Part shown: positions 7,329 through 14,384 of the stretch, one piece after another
How positions within the stretch are numbered: position 1 is the stretch's first letter
How the letters are laid out: each line of letters starts with the position of its first letter
Assembly (NCBI GenBank): GCA_017515945.1
Contig: JAFWDX010000464.1
Span: 1-17,169 of the forward strand
Direction of reading: 5' to 3'
Length of the DNA: 17,169 nucleotides
From: Blautia sp.
GTDB taxonomy: Bacteria > Bacillota > Clostridia > Lachnospirales > Lachnospiraceae
Made by a program: the position numbers and the translations under genes
The notes under the pieces: generated by a model
Told to the model about the DNA's origin: nothing
Database searches by the model: none
The model's input: the letters and a program-made list of their open reading frames with translations, nothing else

Positions 7329-8131
7329 CATAAATCAATATTCTTTTTATCTCTTCCGTTATTTGCCCAGTCCGGCCGTCCATCCACGCCGCTTAAAGCC
7401 CTTGGAACAGCGTAGCATGCAGCAGATCCGATCTCCGTCGCCCAGTTGGGATCATAATACAGTCCCTTCTGTTCCACCCAGGCATGGCCGCCTGAACCGG
7501 CCATAACGGGATTTGCATATCCGATCGCATTGACAAAATACGCAAACGCACCTGCAAAGGCATAGCAGTCACCATACCCTCTGTTCAGCATCCACTCCGC
7601 ATAAGCCACATCCCAGTCGCTCACGCCTGTGAAGAGATCCGGGATCGCGCTTACGGTATAGTGCGTCTTGGTGTACTCAAACATGATCTTGCGCTTTGTG
7701 CACATTTTCTGATCCGGGTTGGTCAGAGAGTTGACGATCTGTGCCGCCTTGACCATCACGTTCAGCTTTCGCTGCACGGCTGTACTGCTGATGACAGCCT
7801 TGCCGTCTGCGCCAAGTGAAACCCCGTCAATTTTCGTATTTTTAAGCATATATCCGCCGGCTTTTCTTTTCTGGCGGAAAAAATAATAGTCATTTTTGTA
7901 TTTTACCCATCCGGTCTGCTGATTACGGCTGTTGTTAAAGTAATACTTCTGGCCGTTGATCGTGTGGATCCCCCACATGGCTTTTTCATATTTATTGTAA
8001 AATTTGTATTGGTTTCCTACATGCACCCATTTGTTTTTAAGGCTCTTAGCCTGTGCTGAAGCGGTGCACAAGAACAACGAAAATAAGATCAGCGCCGCGA
8101 TCGTCAATACCCTTCTTTGCTTTTTTTCCAT
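7328..8131 (-). CDS. Secreted transglutaminase-like protein with wall-binding-type repeats (TGase2)
   Basis: The 267-residue protein has a signal peptide ending at AQA-K (about 28). Aromatic repeats follow at 33-90 (INGQKYYFNNSRNQQTGWV, YKNDYYFFRQ). A transglutaminase-like catalytic domain carries Cys189 in GYGDCYAFAGAF, His216 in GGHAWVEQ and Asp228 in YYDPNW. AGGAGG lies 4 nt before the ATG, which starts 11 nt after the SGNH-like gene stop, so it is in the MBOAT operon. It shares its layout with TGase1 at 5217-6218 but the two are clearly diverged. The likely site of action is outside the membrane or at the wall. The family includes hydrolases as well as cross-linkers, so enzymatic function is open. 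Confidence 0.86.
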   Translation of the reverse strand: MEKKQRRVLTIAALILFSLFLCTASAQAKSLKNKWVHVGNQYKFYNKYEKAMWGIHTINGQKYYFNNSRNQQTGWVKYKNDYYFFRQKRKAGGYMLKNTKIDGVSLGADGKAVISSTAVQRKLNVMVKAAQIVNSLTNPDQKMCTKRKIMFEYTKTHYTVSAIPDLFTGVSDWDVAYAEWMLNRGYGDCYAFAGAFAYFVNAIGYANPVMAGSGGHAWVEQKGLYYDPNWATEIGSAACYAVPRALSGVDGRPDWANNGRDKKNIDL

Positions 8132-8142
8132 ACGTCCTCCTG

Positions 8143-9120
8143 TTAATCCTCCCCGTCCAGAACACGGGCAAGAACCTTTGAAAAGTCCCTTGCCGCATCG
8201 CCATGCATGTGTCCGTCCAGATCAGTATATGCATTCACTTTGTGCGTAAACAAATCATAATACTCTTCTGAATTAAAATCAATATATTTTACACCTTGTT
8301 CCTGATAAAAGTCACTGAAAAACGCGCCTGCCTGCGTATAGCTGTCCGCGTATTTTTCGAGCGTCGGAGCGGCTGTCGGTGTGGCGATCGAGACAAATTC
8401 AATGTCTTCATCCCTGCACAGGCGGATCAGTCGCCGGATCCATTCAAGATTTTCCTCTATAAGGTTTTCCCTGGAAAAAGACTCATATGAAGGGAATTTA
8501 AAGGTCGAGGGATCCACCGGATAACGCTCAATATACCCGTCCTCATGATACTCCTGAGCATCTGAACGGAGGATATCCAGGTCATAAGACCCGGTCAGCT
8601 TCTGTCCCAGATTGGTCTTTATCATACCCAGCTCCGTGGAAAGCGGATACTCATACCATGGGAAGAGCACCGTGCGGATATTGCAGTCGGCCACACATGA
8701 GAAAAAGTACTCAAGCTTTGTGCGGGAAAACGGAAATTCATGGTAAAACAGCAGGTAATTGTTTCCTTCTTCTTTCTGAAGCGTAAAATATTCACCTGTC
8801 GTCACATAAACCACCCGTTTCGGCTTTGTCCCCTTTTCCACCATCAACTTCACCAGATAGTAGGCATCGATGGGGTATTCACCGCCGTTGGCCATGTTAT
8901 GGCCGGTACGTCCGGACACCTCCTGCATCGCGGACGGATTGATGTTGATCTTGCCATGAGATGTACCCAGATAAATGTCATCCACTCTTTCCGACATGAT
9001 CGCATGGACGTCATTGCGGATATAAGTGCAGGGATACAGCGCCAGATCCACGAACCGATAAAACACACAGATCACGCAAACTGCAAGCAAGACCTTAATC
9101 CATTTACTAGAACTGCGCAT
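8143..9120 (-). CDS. Membrane-anchored SGNH/DltD-like protein partner of the MBOAT acyltransferase
   Basis: I chose ATG at 9120, giving 325 residues (MRSSSKWIKVLLAV), with AAAGGA 7 nt upstream. It overlaps the MBOAT stop by 14 nt, indicating translational coupling. A single N-terminal membrane segment lies at about 7-25, with the rest expected outside. DDIYLGTSHGKININ at 47-61 matches the first SGNH block with Ser54 as nucleophile. DLDGHMHGDAARDFSKVL near 300-317 matches the last block, with His304 and Asp300 or Asp302. The family includes DltD and AlgJ/AlgX-like proteins that work with an MBOAT to move or finish acyl groups on envelope polymers. Without a close characterised relative I leave the symbol blank. 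Confidence 0.82.
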   Translation of the reverse strand: MRSSSKWIKVLLAVCVICVFYRFVDLALYPCTYIRNDVHAIMSERVDDIYLGTSHGKININPSAMQEVSGRTGHNMANGGEYPIDAYYLVKLMVEKGTKPKRVVYVTTGEYFTLQKEEGNNYLLFYHEFPFSRTKLEYFFSCVADCNIRTVLFPWYEYPLSTELGMIKTNLGQKLTGSYDLDILRSDAQEYHEDGYIERYPVDPSTFKFPSYESFSRENLIEENLEWIRRLIRLCRDEDIEFVSIATPTAAPTLEKYADSYTQAGAFFSDFYQEQGVKYIDFNSEEYYDLFTHKVNAYTDLDGHMHGDAARDFSKVLARVLDGED

Positions 9121-10624
9121 AGATAAATCCTTTCGCGGCCGCAGTGCAGCCGAACAGACCGATACAAAGCAGCAGGACGGCATAGACCGCACAGACTGCG
9201 GGGAACGGCAGCTTTGCTGCCAGGCTTTCACGGATCTTCACACCTTTTTCCTGTATGCATCCGACCGTGATGACGACGATCGTACCGACCGCAATGATCA
9301 GCAGCGCCCACGGTGCAAAGCTGACGCCCTGACTGCCCGCAGGAACCTGCAGCAGCTGAGAGGGATTGAAGCGGGTGAAAGCCAGCATGAGCAGATATCC
9401 GGCCTGAGGTACCGACCGTGCCATATCAAGAACAGACTCCAGGCAGAAGATCAGCTGGGTCCGCAGGATCATAAAGAGGACATACCACTTTTCGGTGCCT
9501 TTGATATGCAGTTTTTTCTTCCATACGGCATAGCTGTCCGTTAATACCTCGCTGACCGCGATGATAATGCCGTTGGAAAAACCATATGCGACAGAGATCC
9601 AGCTGGCTCCATGCCAGATACCGACCAGGAGGAACACCACCAGCTCTGCCTGGGCCACCTGTATATTGCGGGCAGCTTTTCTGCCGAATTTTTTCTTCGT
9701 GGCTTTGGTGATCTTCTGTACCGGTGTTGTGAGTGAAACCGGATAAAATACATAACGCATCATCCATTCACCCAATGTAATATGCCATCTCTTCCACAGA
9801 TTGGCCAGGGATGTGGCCAGATAAGGATTGCGGAAATTTTCCTGCATCTCGATGCCGAACAGGCTCCCGATCCCGATCACGATGTCCATCGCGCCGGAGA
9901 AATCCATGTACAGATTAATATAATAAAGCAGCAGACCCAGGCCTACTACGCCATTATATTTACCGGGATCCTGGCTGATCGCGTCGGCAAAGACCCCAGC
10001 CCAGTCGGCAATGATCATTTTTTTGCAAAGACCCCAGATGATCCTCTCCACACCCCTGCAGATCCGCTGCAGGTCAAAGCTGTGAGAATCATAAAGCTGA
10101 TGAGCCAGGTGGTCATACTTTGAGATCGGTCCCTGCATGATCTGCGGAAAGAAAGACACAAACAGTGCATATTTAAAAAAGTTTTTTTCCGCATGAAATT
10201 TCTTCCAGAATACATCCAGCAGATAGCCGGAGGACTGGAACGTATAGAATGAAATTCCCAGGGGGAACAGAACTTTCAAAACGGGAATCTGTATGTGAAA
10301 CAGACTGTTCGCGTTTTCAATAAAGAAATTGGCATACTTTACATAGCCAAGCATGCCGAAATTGAGGATAAGACCGACAGCGACGACCCGCTTTACCGTC
10401 TGCTGATCAGTCTCCTTCTCCCAGAGCCGGTCGATCAGCCTGGCACAGGTATACGTAACCGCCGTGGAAAAAAGAATATAGACGACGAACCGGACTCCGC
10501 CTGTGACATAATAAATATAGCTGAACAACAGCAGGACAACCCATTGTGCCTTTCGCGGGGCAAGGTAATATACCAGGACTGCAAGGGCTGTAAACAGAAA
10601 AAACAAATTTGATACCAGGGGCAT
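9107..10624 (-). CDS. MBOAT-family O-acyltransferase (DltB/AlgI-like)
   Basis: ATG at 10624 with AGGAGG 6 nt upstream gives 505 residues (MPLVSNLFFLFTALA); the frame is open to 10669 but without a ribosome site. About ten hydrophobic segments are visible. The MBOAT hallmarks are FPLGISFYTFQSSGYLLDVF (120-139), SFFPQIMQGPISKYDHL (157-173), the cytosolic active-site loop LWKRWHITLGEWMMRYVFYP (276-295) with His281, and LVGIWHGASW with His338. The family takes an acyl group from a carrier-bound thioester in the cytoplasm and passes it through the membrane to an envelope polymer. The adenylation gene upstream and the SGNH-like gene overlapping downstream support a Dlt-like pathway. The acyl group and the acceptor polymer are unknown. 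Confidence 0.92.
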   Translation of the reverse strand: MPLVSNLFFLFTALAVLVYYLAPRKAQWVVLLLFSYIYYVTGGVRFVVYILFSTAVTYTCARLIDRLWEKETDQQTVKRVVAVGLILNFGMLGYVKYANFFIENANSLFHIQIPVLKVLFPLGISFYTFQSSGYLLDVFWKKFHAEKNFFKYALFVSFFPQIMQGPISKYDHLAHQLYDSHSFDLQRICRGVERIIWGLCKKMIIADWAGVFADAISQDPGKYNGVVGLGLLLYYINLYMDFSGAMDIVIGIGSLFGIEMQENFRNPYLATSLANLWKRWHITLGEWMMRYVFYPVSLTTPVQKITKATKKKFGRKAARNIQVAQAELVVFLLVGIWHGASWISVAYGFSNGIIIAVSEVLTDSYAVWKKKLHIKGTEKWYVLFMILRTQLIFCLESVLDMARSVPQAGYLLMLAFTRFNPSQLLQVPAGSQGVSFAPWALLIIAVGTIVVITVGCIQEKGVKIRESLAAKLPFPAVCAVYAVLLLCIGLFGCTAAAKGFIYAQF

Positions 10625-10636
10625 GAGCAACCTCCT

Positions 10637-10656
10637 GCTCTGCATCATGGCAGAGC
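10637..10656 (-). promoter_or_regulatory. 7-bp hairpin directly upstream of the MBOAT ribosome site
   Basis: Arms gctctgc (10637-10643) and gcagagc (10650-10656) flank a 6-nt loop. It ends within a few bases of the AGGAGG site. The identical arms occur in the hairpin upstream of the adenylation gene (12305-12323). Confidence 0.5.
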
Positions 10657-10660
10657 CTGA

Positions 10661-10700
10661 AAAAGCCAAAGAAGCAGGCAGAGGAAAAGTTCTGCCTGCT
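10661..10700 (-). terminator. Hairpin with T-rich tail between the adenylation and MBOAT genes
   Basis: On the minus strand the arms at 10691-10700 and 10673-10682 form a perfect 10-bp stem (AGCAGGCAGA/TCTGCCTGCT) with an 8-nt loop, followed by TCTTTGGCTTTTT. The interrupted U-tract makes a partial terminator likely, which would reduce MBOAT operon expression relative to the adenylation gene. Parts of both arms can also pair with the next hairpin at 10637-10656. Confidence 0.5.
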
Positions 10701-10705
10701 GATTC

Positions 10706-10763
10706 GTAACTGTTCAGTCACAAGCTCCTTCCTGACTGAACAGTTACCCTCCTTCACAGTTAC
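10706..10763. repeat. Interspersed repeat copy D (short; ends only)
   Basis: The left end gtaactgttcagtcacaag (unit 10706-10731) is joined directly to the right terminal repeat tgactgaacagttac (ends 10747), forming a perfect 15-bp hairpin with a 12-nt loop. An extra cctccttcacagttac follows at 10748-10763. It starts 6 nt after the adenylation gene stop. It looks like an internal-deletion form of the long element. Confidence 0.82.
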
Positions 10764-10769
10764 CACATA

Positions 10770-12287
10770 TCAATTATGCCTGAGTTCCTTGCGCAGCATA
10801 ACTCTGTCGATCTTGCCGTTCAGGTTGTGAGGCATTTCTTCGAGATGGACTCTTCTGCGGGGAAGCATATATGTCGGAAGTTTCTCCGTCAGGATGCTGC
10901 CCAGATCCTTTGCATCAATGGTTCCCGTGTAAAAGACCACAATATGCTTTGACTCTGCGTCATACAGACAGGCGTTTTCCGCGACACCGGGAACCGTGGA
11001 GATATTCGCCTCAATCTCACCCAGCTCGATCCGGTATCCCAGATATTTGATCTGGAAATCCTTGCGGCCGATGTAAAGATAATTGCCGTCTTCTCTCATC
11101 GTGCCCAGATCACCGGTGCGGTAGATTTTTTCCTCATAACTGTGATTGAGCGGATTCTGCACAAAGACCTCAGCTGTTCTCTCCGGATCGTTATAATATC
11201 CATAGCTCAGTGAAGGGCCACGGGCACAGATCTCTCCGATCTCGCCTGGCTCTGTGACCAGCTGGTCATTTTCATCCAGCAGAAGGATCTCCATGTTTGG
11301 ATTTGGCTTTCCGATCGGCAGGCTGTCACCGCCTTCGTATGTGCCTTCAAACACAAATGACATACACCCGTCCGTGAGTTCTGTGGATCCATAACCATTT
11401 ACAAATCTGAGGCCGGGTGCATGCTCAGCCCAGGCCCGGATGACATTGACCGGCATCACCTCGCCGCCGAACAGGACTCTGCGAATGCTGCTGATATCAC
11501 CGACTTCAAATGCGTCCATGTTCACAATACTCTGAAGGATGGACGGTACCCAGTTGATCGCGGTGACCTGGTGTTCTTCAATGTACTTTACCAGCATGGC
11601 CGGGAATGAAAAGTACACAGGCGGAACCATATGGGTAGTTGCGCCAAGCAGAACAGGGCCAAACATCTCTATCACAGCCATGACAAAATAAAACGGAGCC
11701 TGGCTCAGCATAACATCAGACTCTTCAAGGCCATAGACCTGGTGGAACACTGTCATTGCATAAATATACAAAGCCTGGTGTGAGGTTACCACGCCTTTCG
11801 GAATGCCGGTAGAACCGGATGTGAACAGCACAAAAAGCACATCCGAGGAAAGGACTCTGGACGTAGCAGCAGAAACATACGCGTCCTGCAGCTCCTGTTT
11901 CATCAGATCTTCATAGATCAGCACAGGCAGGTCCCGGGCTATGGCAGCCACACTGCCGGCAGACTGTTCCACCGTCACAAAAGCAGCAGGCTGCAGAGTC
12001 GTCAGAATCTTCTGAATGCGTTCCTGCGGCATGCTCGTATCTATGATCGTATAGAAATTGCCGCTGTAGGCAATTCCGAATACAGCAGCGATACATTCGA
12101 CAGATTTGTCAATATAAATAACAACCGGTTTTTTAAACAAGCCCTCCCGGATCAGTCCCTGCGCGACCAGCCGTGATTCTGTACGGATCTGGGAAAACGT
12201 AAGCGAGCGGTTCTGGTCGACATAGGCCGCTTTATCAGGCAGGCGGGAAGCGGTCTCATCCAAAAGGTCTGTTATGATATAGGCCAT
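10770..12287 (-). CDS. Stand-alone adenylation enzyme (DltA/NRPS-like, AMP-binding)
   Basis: ATG at 12287 with AAAGGAG 6 nt upstream gives 505 residues, the usual DltA length; the frame is open to 12341 without a ribosome site. Motifs are the P-loop LFTSGSTGIPKG (154-165), NGYGSTE (297-303), YRTGDLG (389-395), GRKDFQIKYLGYRIELGEIE (407-426) and the C-terminal catalytic lysine in NGKIDR (Lys492). The enzyme would activate a carboxylic acid as an adenylate and load it on a carrier thiol. DltA has an Asp in its FDLS block that binds the D-Ala amine; here the aligned residue is Val202 (APFYFVMAV). DltA has FCGE; here it is FGGE (272-275). Substrate is therefore probably not D-alanine. No carrier protein gene is adjacent. 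It likely feeds the MBOAT gene downstream. Confidence 0.9.
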   Translation of the reverse strand: MAYIITDLLDETASRLPDKAAYVDQNRSLTFSQIRTESRLVAQGLIREGLFKKPVVIYIDKSVECIAAVFGIAYSGNFYTIIDTSMPQERIQKILTTLQPAAFVTVEQSAGSVAAIARDLPVLIYEDLMKQELQDAYVSAATSRVLSSDVLFVLFTSGSTGIPKGVVTSHQALYIYAMTVFHQVYGLEESDVMLSQAPFYFVMAVIEMFGPVLLGATTHMVPPVYFSFPAMLVKYIEEHQVTAINWVPSILQSIVNMDAFEVGDISSIRRVLFGGEVMPVNVIRAWAEHAPGLRFVNGYGSTELTDGCMSFVFEGTYEGGDSLPIGKPNPNMEILLLDENDQLVTEPGEIGEICARGPSLSYGYYNDPERTAEVFVQNPLNHSYEEKIYRTGDLGTMREDGNYLYIGRKDFQIKYLGYRIELGEIEANISTVPGVAENACLYDAESKHIVVFYTGTIDAKDLGSILTEKLPTYMLPRRRVHLEEMPHNLNGKIDRVMLRKELRHN

Positions 12288-12304
12288 TTGTTTCTCCTTT
12301 CTGT

Positions 12305-12323
12305 GCTCTGCTGACCGCAGAGC
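12305..12323 (-). promoter_or_regulatory. 5'-end hairpin of the adenylation gene transcript
   Basis: Arms gctctgc (12305-12311) and gcagagc (12317-12323) surround a 5-nt loop. The predicted start site from the promoter at 12330-12357 is about 12323, so this hairpin would be the first structure of the mRNA. It ends four bases before the AAAGGAG ribosome site. Its arms equal those of the hairpin before the MBOAT gene. Confidence 0.5.
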
Positions 12324-12329
12324 GTATTT

Positions 12330-12357
12330 ATGATACCACATTTTCAGAGAATCGCAA
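12330..12357 (-). promoter_or_regulatory. Proximal promoter of the adenylation gene
   Basis: On the minus strand TTGCGA (12352-12357) and TATCAT (12330-12335) are 16 nt apart. Both are moderate matches to sigma-A boxes. Start near 12323 gives a 35-nt leader. Confidence 0.6.
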
Positions 12358-12546
12358 AAGAAAAAAACTCACCTGTTACGTTGACAGTATTATGCATTTT
12401 TCACCATATCGGGCTCACAATCTCCTGATGCCCGTAAAGTCAAACGGAGTCAGTATAACATATGCCTCAGACCCTGCAAAGGATTTCGGCACATTTCACC
12501 GTCTGTATTGTCTGACACAGCAATTGACACAGGGAGCGCATTGCGG
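12358..12546. other. Gene-free stretch upstream of the adenylation gene
   Basis: Between the lgt terminator and the proximal promoter I see no convincing gene on either strand. It contains the distal promoter at 12452-12480 and a T-rich run on the minus strand at about 12360-12369. The plus-strand frame at 12392-12622 crosses the terminator palindrome and has no ribosome site, so I do not call it. Confidence 0.5.
12452..12480 (-). promoter_or_regulatory. Distal extended -10 promoter of the adenylation gene
   Basis: On the minus strand TTTGCA (12475-12480) and TATACT (12452-12457) are 17 nt apart, with TG one base before the -10 box. Start would be near 12445, giving a leader of about 160 nt. 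Confidence 0.6.
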
Positions 12547-12593
12547 AAAAAAGGGGACGATCTGTGTGTTGGACAACACACAAAACCGTCCCC
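12547..12593 (-). terminator. Intrinsic terminator after lgt, built on a GGGGACGG-type palindrome
   Basis: On the minus strand GGGGACG (12587-12593) pairs with CGTCCCC (12553-12559). An inner stem GTGTGTT/AACACAC (12575-12581, 12564-12570) has a 4-nt loop, and a small internal loop separates the two stems. Six T residues follow (12547-12552). It would end the symporter-ychF-lgt transcript. The GGGGACGG...CGTCCCC outer arms resemble REP-like palindromes that are frequent in Clostridia; that link is from memory. Confidence 0.85.
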
Positions 12594-12618
12594 TGTATTC
12601 CTTAATCATAGTTCATCC

Positions 12619-12652
12619 GTAACTGTGAAAGAGCTTGTGACTGAACAGTTAC
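12619..12652. repeat. Interspersed repeat copy E (minimal 34 bp, inverted)
   Basis: This is the reverse complement of the first 34 bp of copy A with one mismatch, bounded by gtaactgt and acagttac. Its terminal gttac contains the TAA stop codon of lgt (12649-12651), so the element overlaps the coding end. It is followed 25 nt later by the lgt terminator. Confidence 0.82.
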
Positions 12653-14352
12653 AGGTCCTCTTCAATTGAATCGGGCGCGAGCAGATCCGAAAATGTAAAT
12701 GACACAGCATTATCCGGCACAGCCTGTTTCTGTTCCTGATCCTGATCCTGTCCGGCAGGATCCTCCGGCCCGGGGACGTCATCGACCACATAATCCGGCA
12801 CTGTCCGGATCCGGCCGCCTTCCCTGCGTACACGGTCTTCCTTTACCGTCACAGCCGCAGTCTCTTCTTCAGGCTCATCCGATTTGGCTGTAACCTCATC
12901 CTCCTTTGCCTGCTCCCGTCTGCGGGAGAACTTCCCGCTGTCCGCCTCAACCATGGCCCAGTCTTCGGCGGTCAGGCCTCCCAGGTTTTCGTCCGTTATT
13001 TCCGTCTCGGCAGTATTTTCGGTCTCTGTTGCCATACCATCATTCAGACCGGCATCTTTGCCTGTGTTTTCATCCGGAATTCCGTCAGCCTCTGTATCCG
13101 GACCTTTATCTGTTTCAGTGCCTTTCCCTGCCGGAATATCCGTATCATCCTCTGCTGCAGTGTCTGCGTGTCTGCGCTTACTCCGCTTTTTCTTCTTTTG
13201 CTTTTCAGCCTTTTCGGGCTTTACGTCCTGTTTCTTCTTTTTACGTACCTCACGCCGGCTTTCTTCGATCTCATCCACCACTGCTTCCAGCTCTGCCATC
13301 AGCTCTTCGTGGCTGTGAGCGGCTTCGGGATCCTCCTCCCTGATCTGGCGGAACTCTTCGGGAACCGCTGCCTCGGCATACTCACCGTCCACAGCCTCTT
13401 CCGCCTTTTGTTCGCGCCTGATTTCCCGCTCCTCCTCGTCCCTGGCGATCCGTTCCTCAAATTCATACTTGAGCTCTCTGCGCTGGCGGCGGTAACGGGA
13501 TCTCTTTTTCTCCATGCCTCTGCGCAGGATCCGTACAATGATGCCTGCTGCAGCCAGCACAATACTGACGATCATGTTGACCGGCAGATCCGTCCCCGGG
13601 ACCAGCATCTTATCTGTGCGCAGATATTCGATGCAGGCCCGGCCAAAGCCGTACCCGGCCAGATATCTGAAAAAGATCTCACCGTCAAAAAGCCTGTACC
13701 TGCGACGTACGAGCAGGATGAAGAGCAGGAGCAGACACCAGACACTCTCATACAGGAAGGTGGGATGAACCTGAATAAAGGATGATCCGTCAATCTGGAT
13801 CAGATTTTCCCTCATCAGTCCCGTCACCTCCGAGGAGTGGACGGCGTTCAGCGGAAGCTGCATGGCCACAGGCCAGTCCGTATACTCACCAAACGAACTC
13901 CTGTTAAAAAAGTCTCCCCAGCGTCCGATAAACTGCCCGGCCAGAAGTCCCAGGCTGAGATTATCCGCCATTTTCCAGAAGGAAGCGCCTTTACACACAT
14001 TGCTCACGATCAGCAGCGCGAGCACGCCGCCCAGCAGGCCGCCGTAAAAGCCCAGCCCTCCGCTCCGGATATCCAGGATTTTTTTCAGATCCGCCTTATA
14101 CAGGTTCCAGTAAAAAGCGACGTAATAGATACGCGCGCCAAGTACGCCGAAAATCAGTCCGAGGATCATGGTATCCAGATAATGATTGGGATTTTCATGG
14201 CTGCGTTTCGCCTCGAGGATCACAAAGGCCATGGCCAGGATCATGCCCATGGCGATCAGGATCCCGTAGCAGGAAATATCCATGCCAAAGAGGCGGACGG
14301 TCTTTACGATATAGGGTAAAACCAGCCCCGCTCCCGGGAAACGAATTGACAT
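12649..14352 (-). CDS. lgt: Prolipoprotein diacylglyceryl transferase with long charged C-terminal tail
   Basis: Lgt moves diacylglycerol from phosphatidylglycerol to the lipobox Cys of prelipoproteins at the membrane. I prefer ATG at 14352 (567 residues, MSIRFPGAG); the GTG at 14367 has its AAAGGGG abutting the codon. Residues 1-278 are a complete multi-helix Lgt core with SGGLGFYGGLLGG (97-109), Tyr29, the signature GRWGDFFNRSSFG (143-155), VHPTFLYES (195-203) and R238/E242 in the last conserved block. Compared with E. coli, Asn146 corresponds to Asp147 and Glu151 to Ser152. Residues 279-567 form a 289-residue Glu/Lys/Arg/Asp-rich, probably disordered cytoplasmic tail with a KKKKRSKRR cluster near 386-394; the usual protein is about 260-290 residues in total. 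The gene starts 32 nt after ychF. Confidence 0.92.
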   Translation of the reverse strand: MSIRFPGAGLVLPYIVKTVRLFGMDISCYGILIAMGMILAMAFVILEAKRSHENPNHYLDTMILGLIFGVLGARIYYVAFYWNLYKADLKKILDIRSGGLGFYGGLLGGVLALLIVSNVCKGASFWKMADNLSLGLLAGQFIGRWGDFFNRSSFGEYTDWPVAMQLPLNAVHSSEVTGLMRENLIQIDGSSFIQVHPTFLYESVWCLLLLFILLVRRRYRLFDGEIFFRYLAGYGFGRACIEYLRTDKMLVPGTDLPVNMIVSIVLAAAGIIVRILRRGMEKKRSRYRRQRRELKYEFEERIARDEEEREIRREQKAEEAVDGEYAEAAVPEEFRQIREEDPEAAHSHEELMAELEAVVDEIEESRREVRKKKKQDVKPEKAEKQKKKKRSKRRHADTAAEDDTDIPAGKGTETDKGPDTEADGIPDENTGKDAGLNDGMATETENTAETEITDENLGGLTAEDWAMVEADSGKFSRRREQAKEDEVTAKSDEPEEETAAVTVKEDRVRREGGRIRTVPDYVVDDVPGPEDPAGQDQDQEQKQAVPDNAVSFTFSDLLAPDSIEEDL

Positions 14353-14384
14353 ATCCACTCTCTTCACCCCTTTCAGTCGGGTCT

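Noticed and set aside
12392..12622. 76-residue plus-strand frame between lgt and the adenylation gene
   Set aside because: It crosses the lgt terminator palindrome, has no ribosome site and no recognisable sequence.
12884..13785. Plus-strand frames opposite the lgt tail and core
   Set aside because: Serine/phenylalanine-rich composition mirrors Glu/Lys codons on the coding strand; no ribosome sites or recognisable domains.
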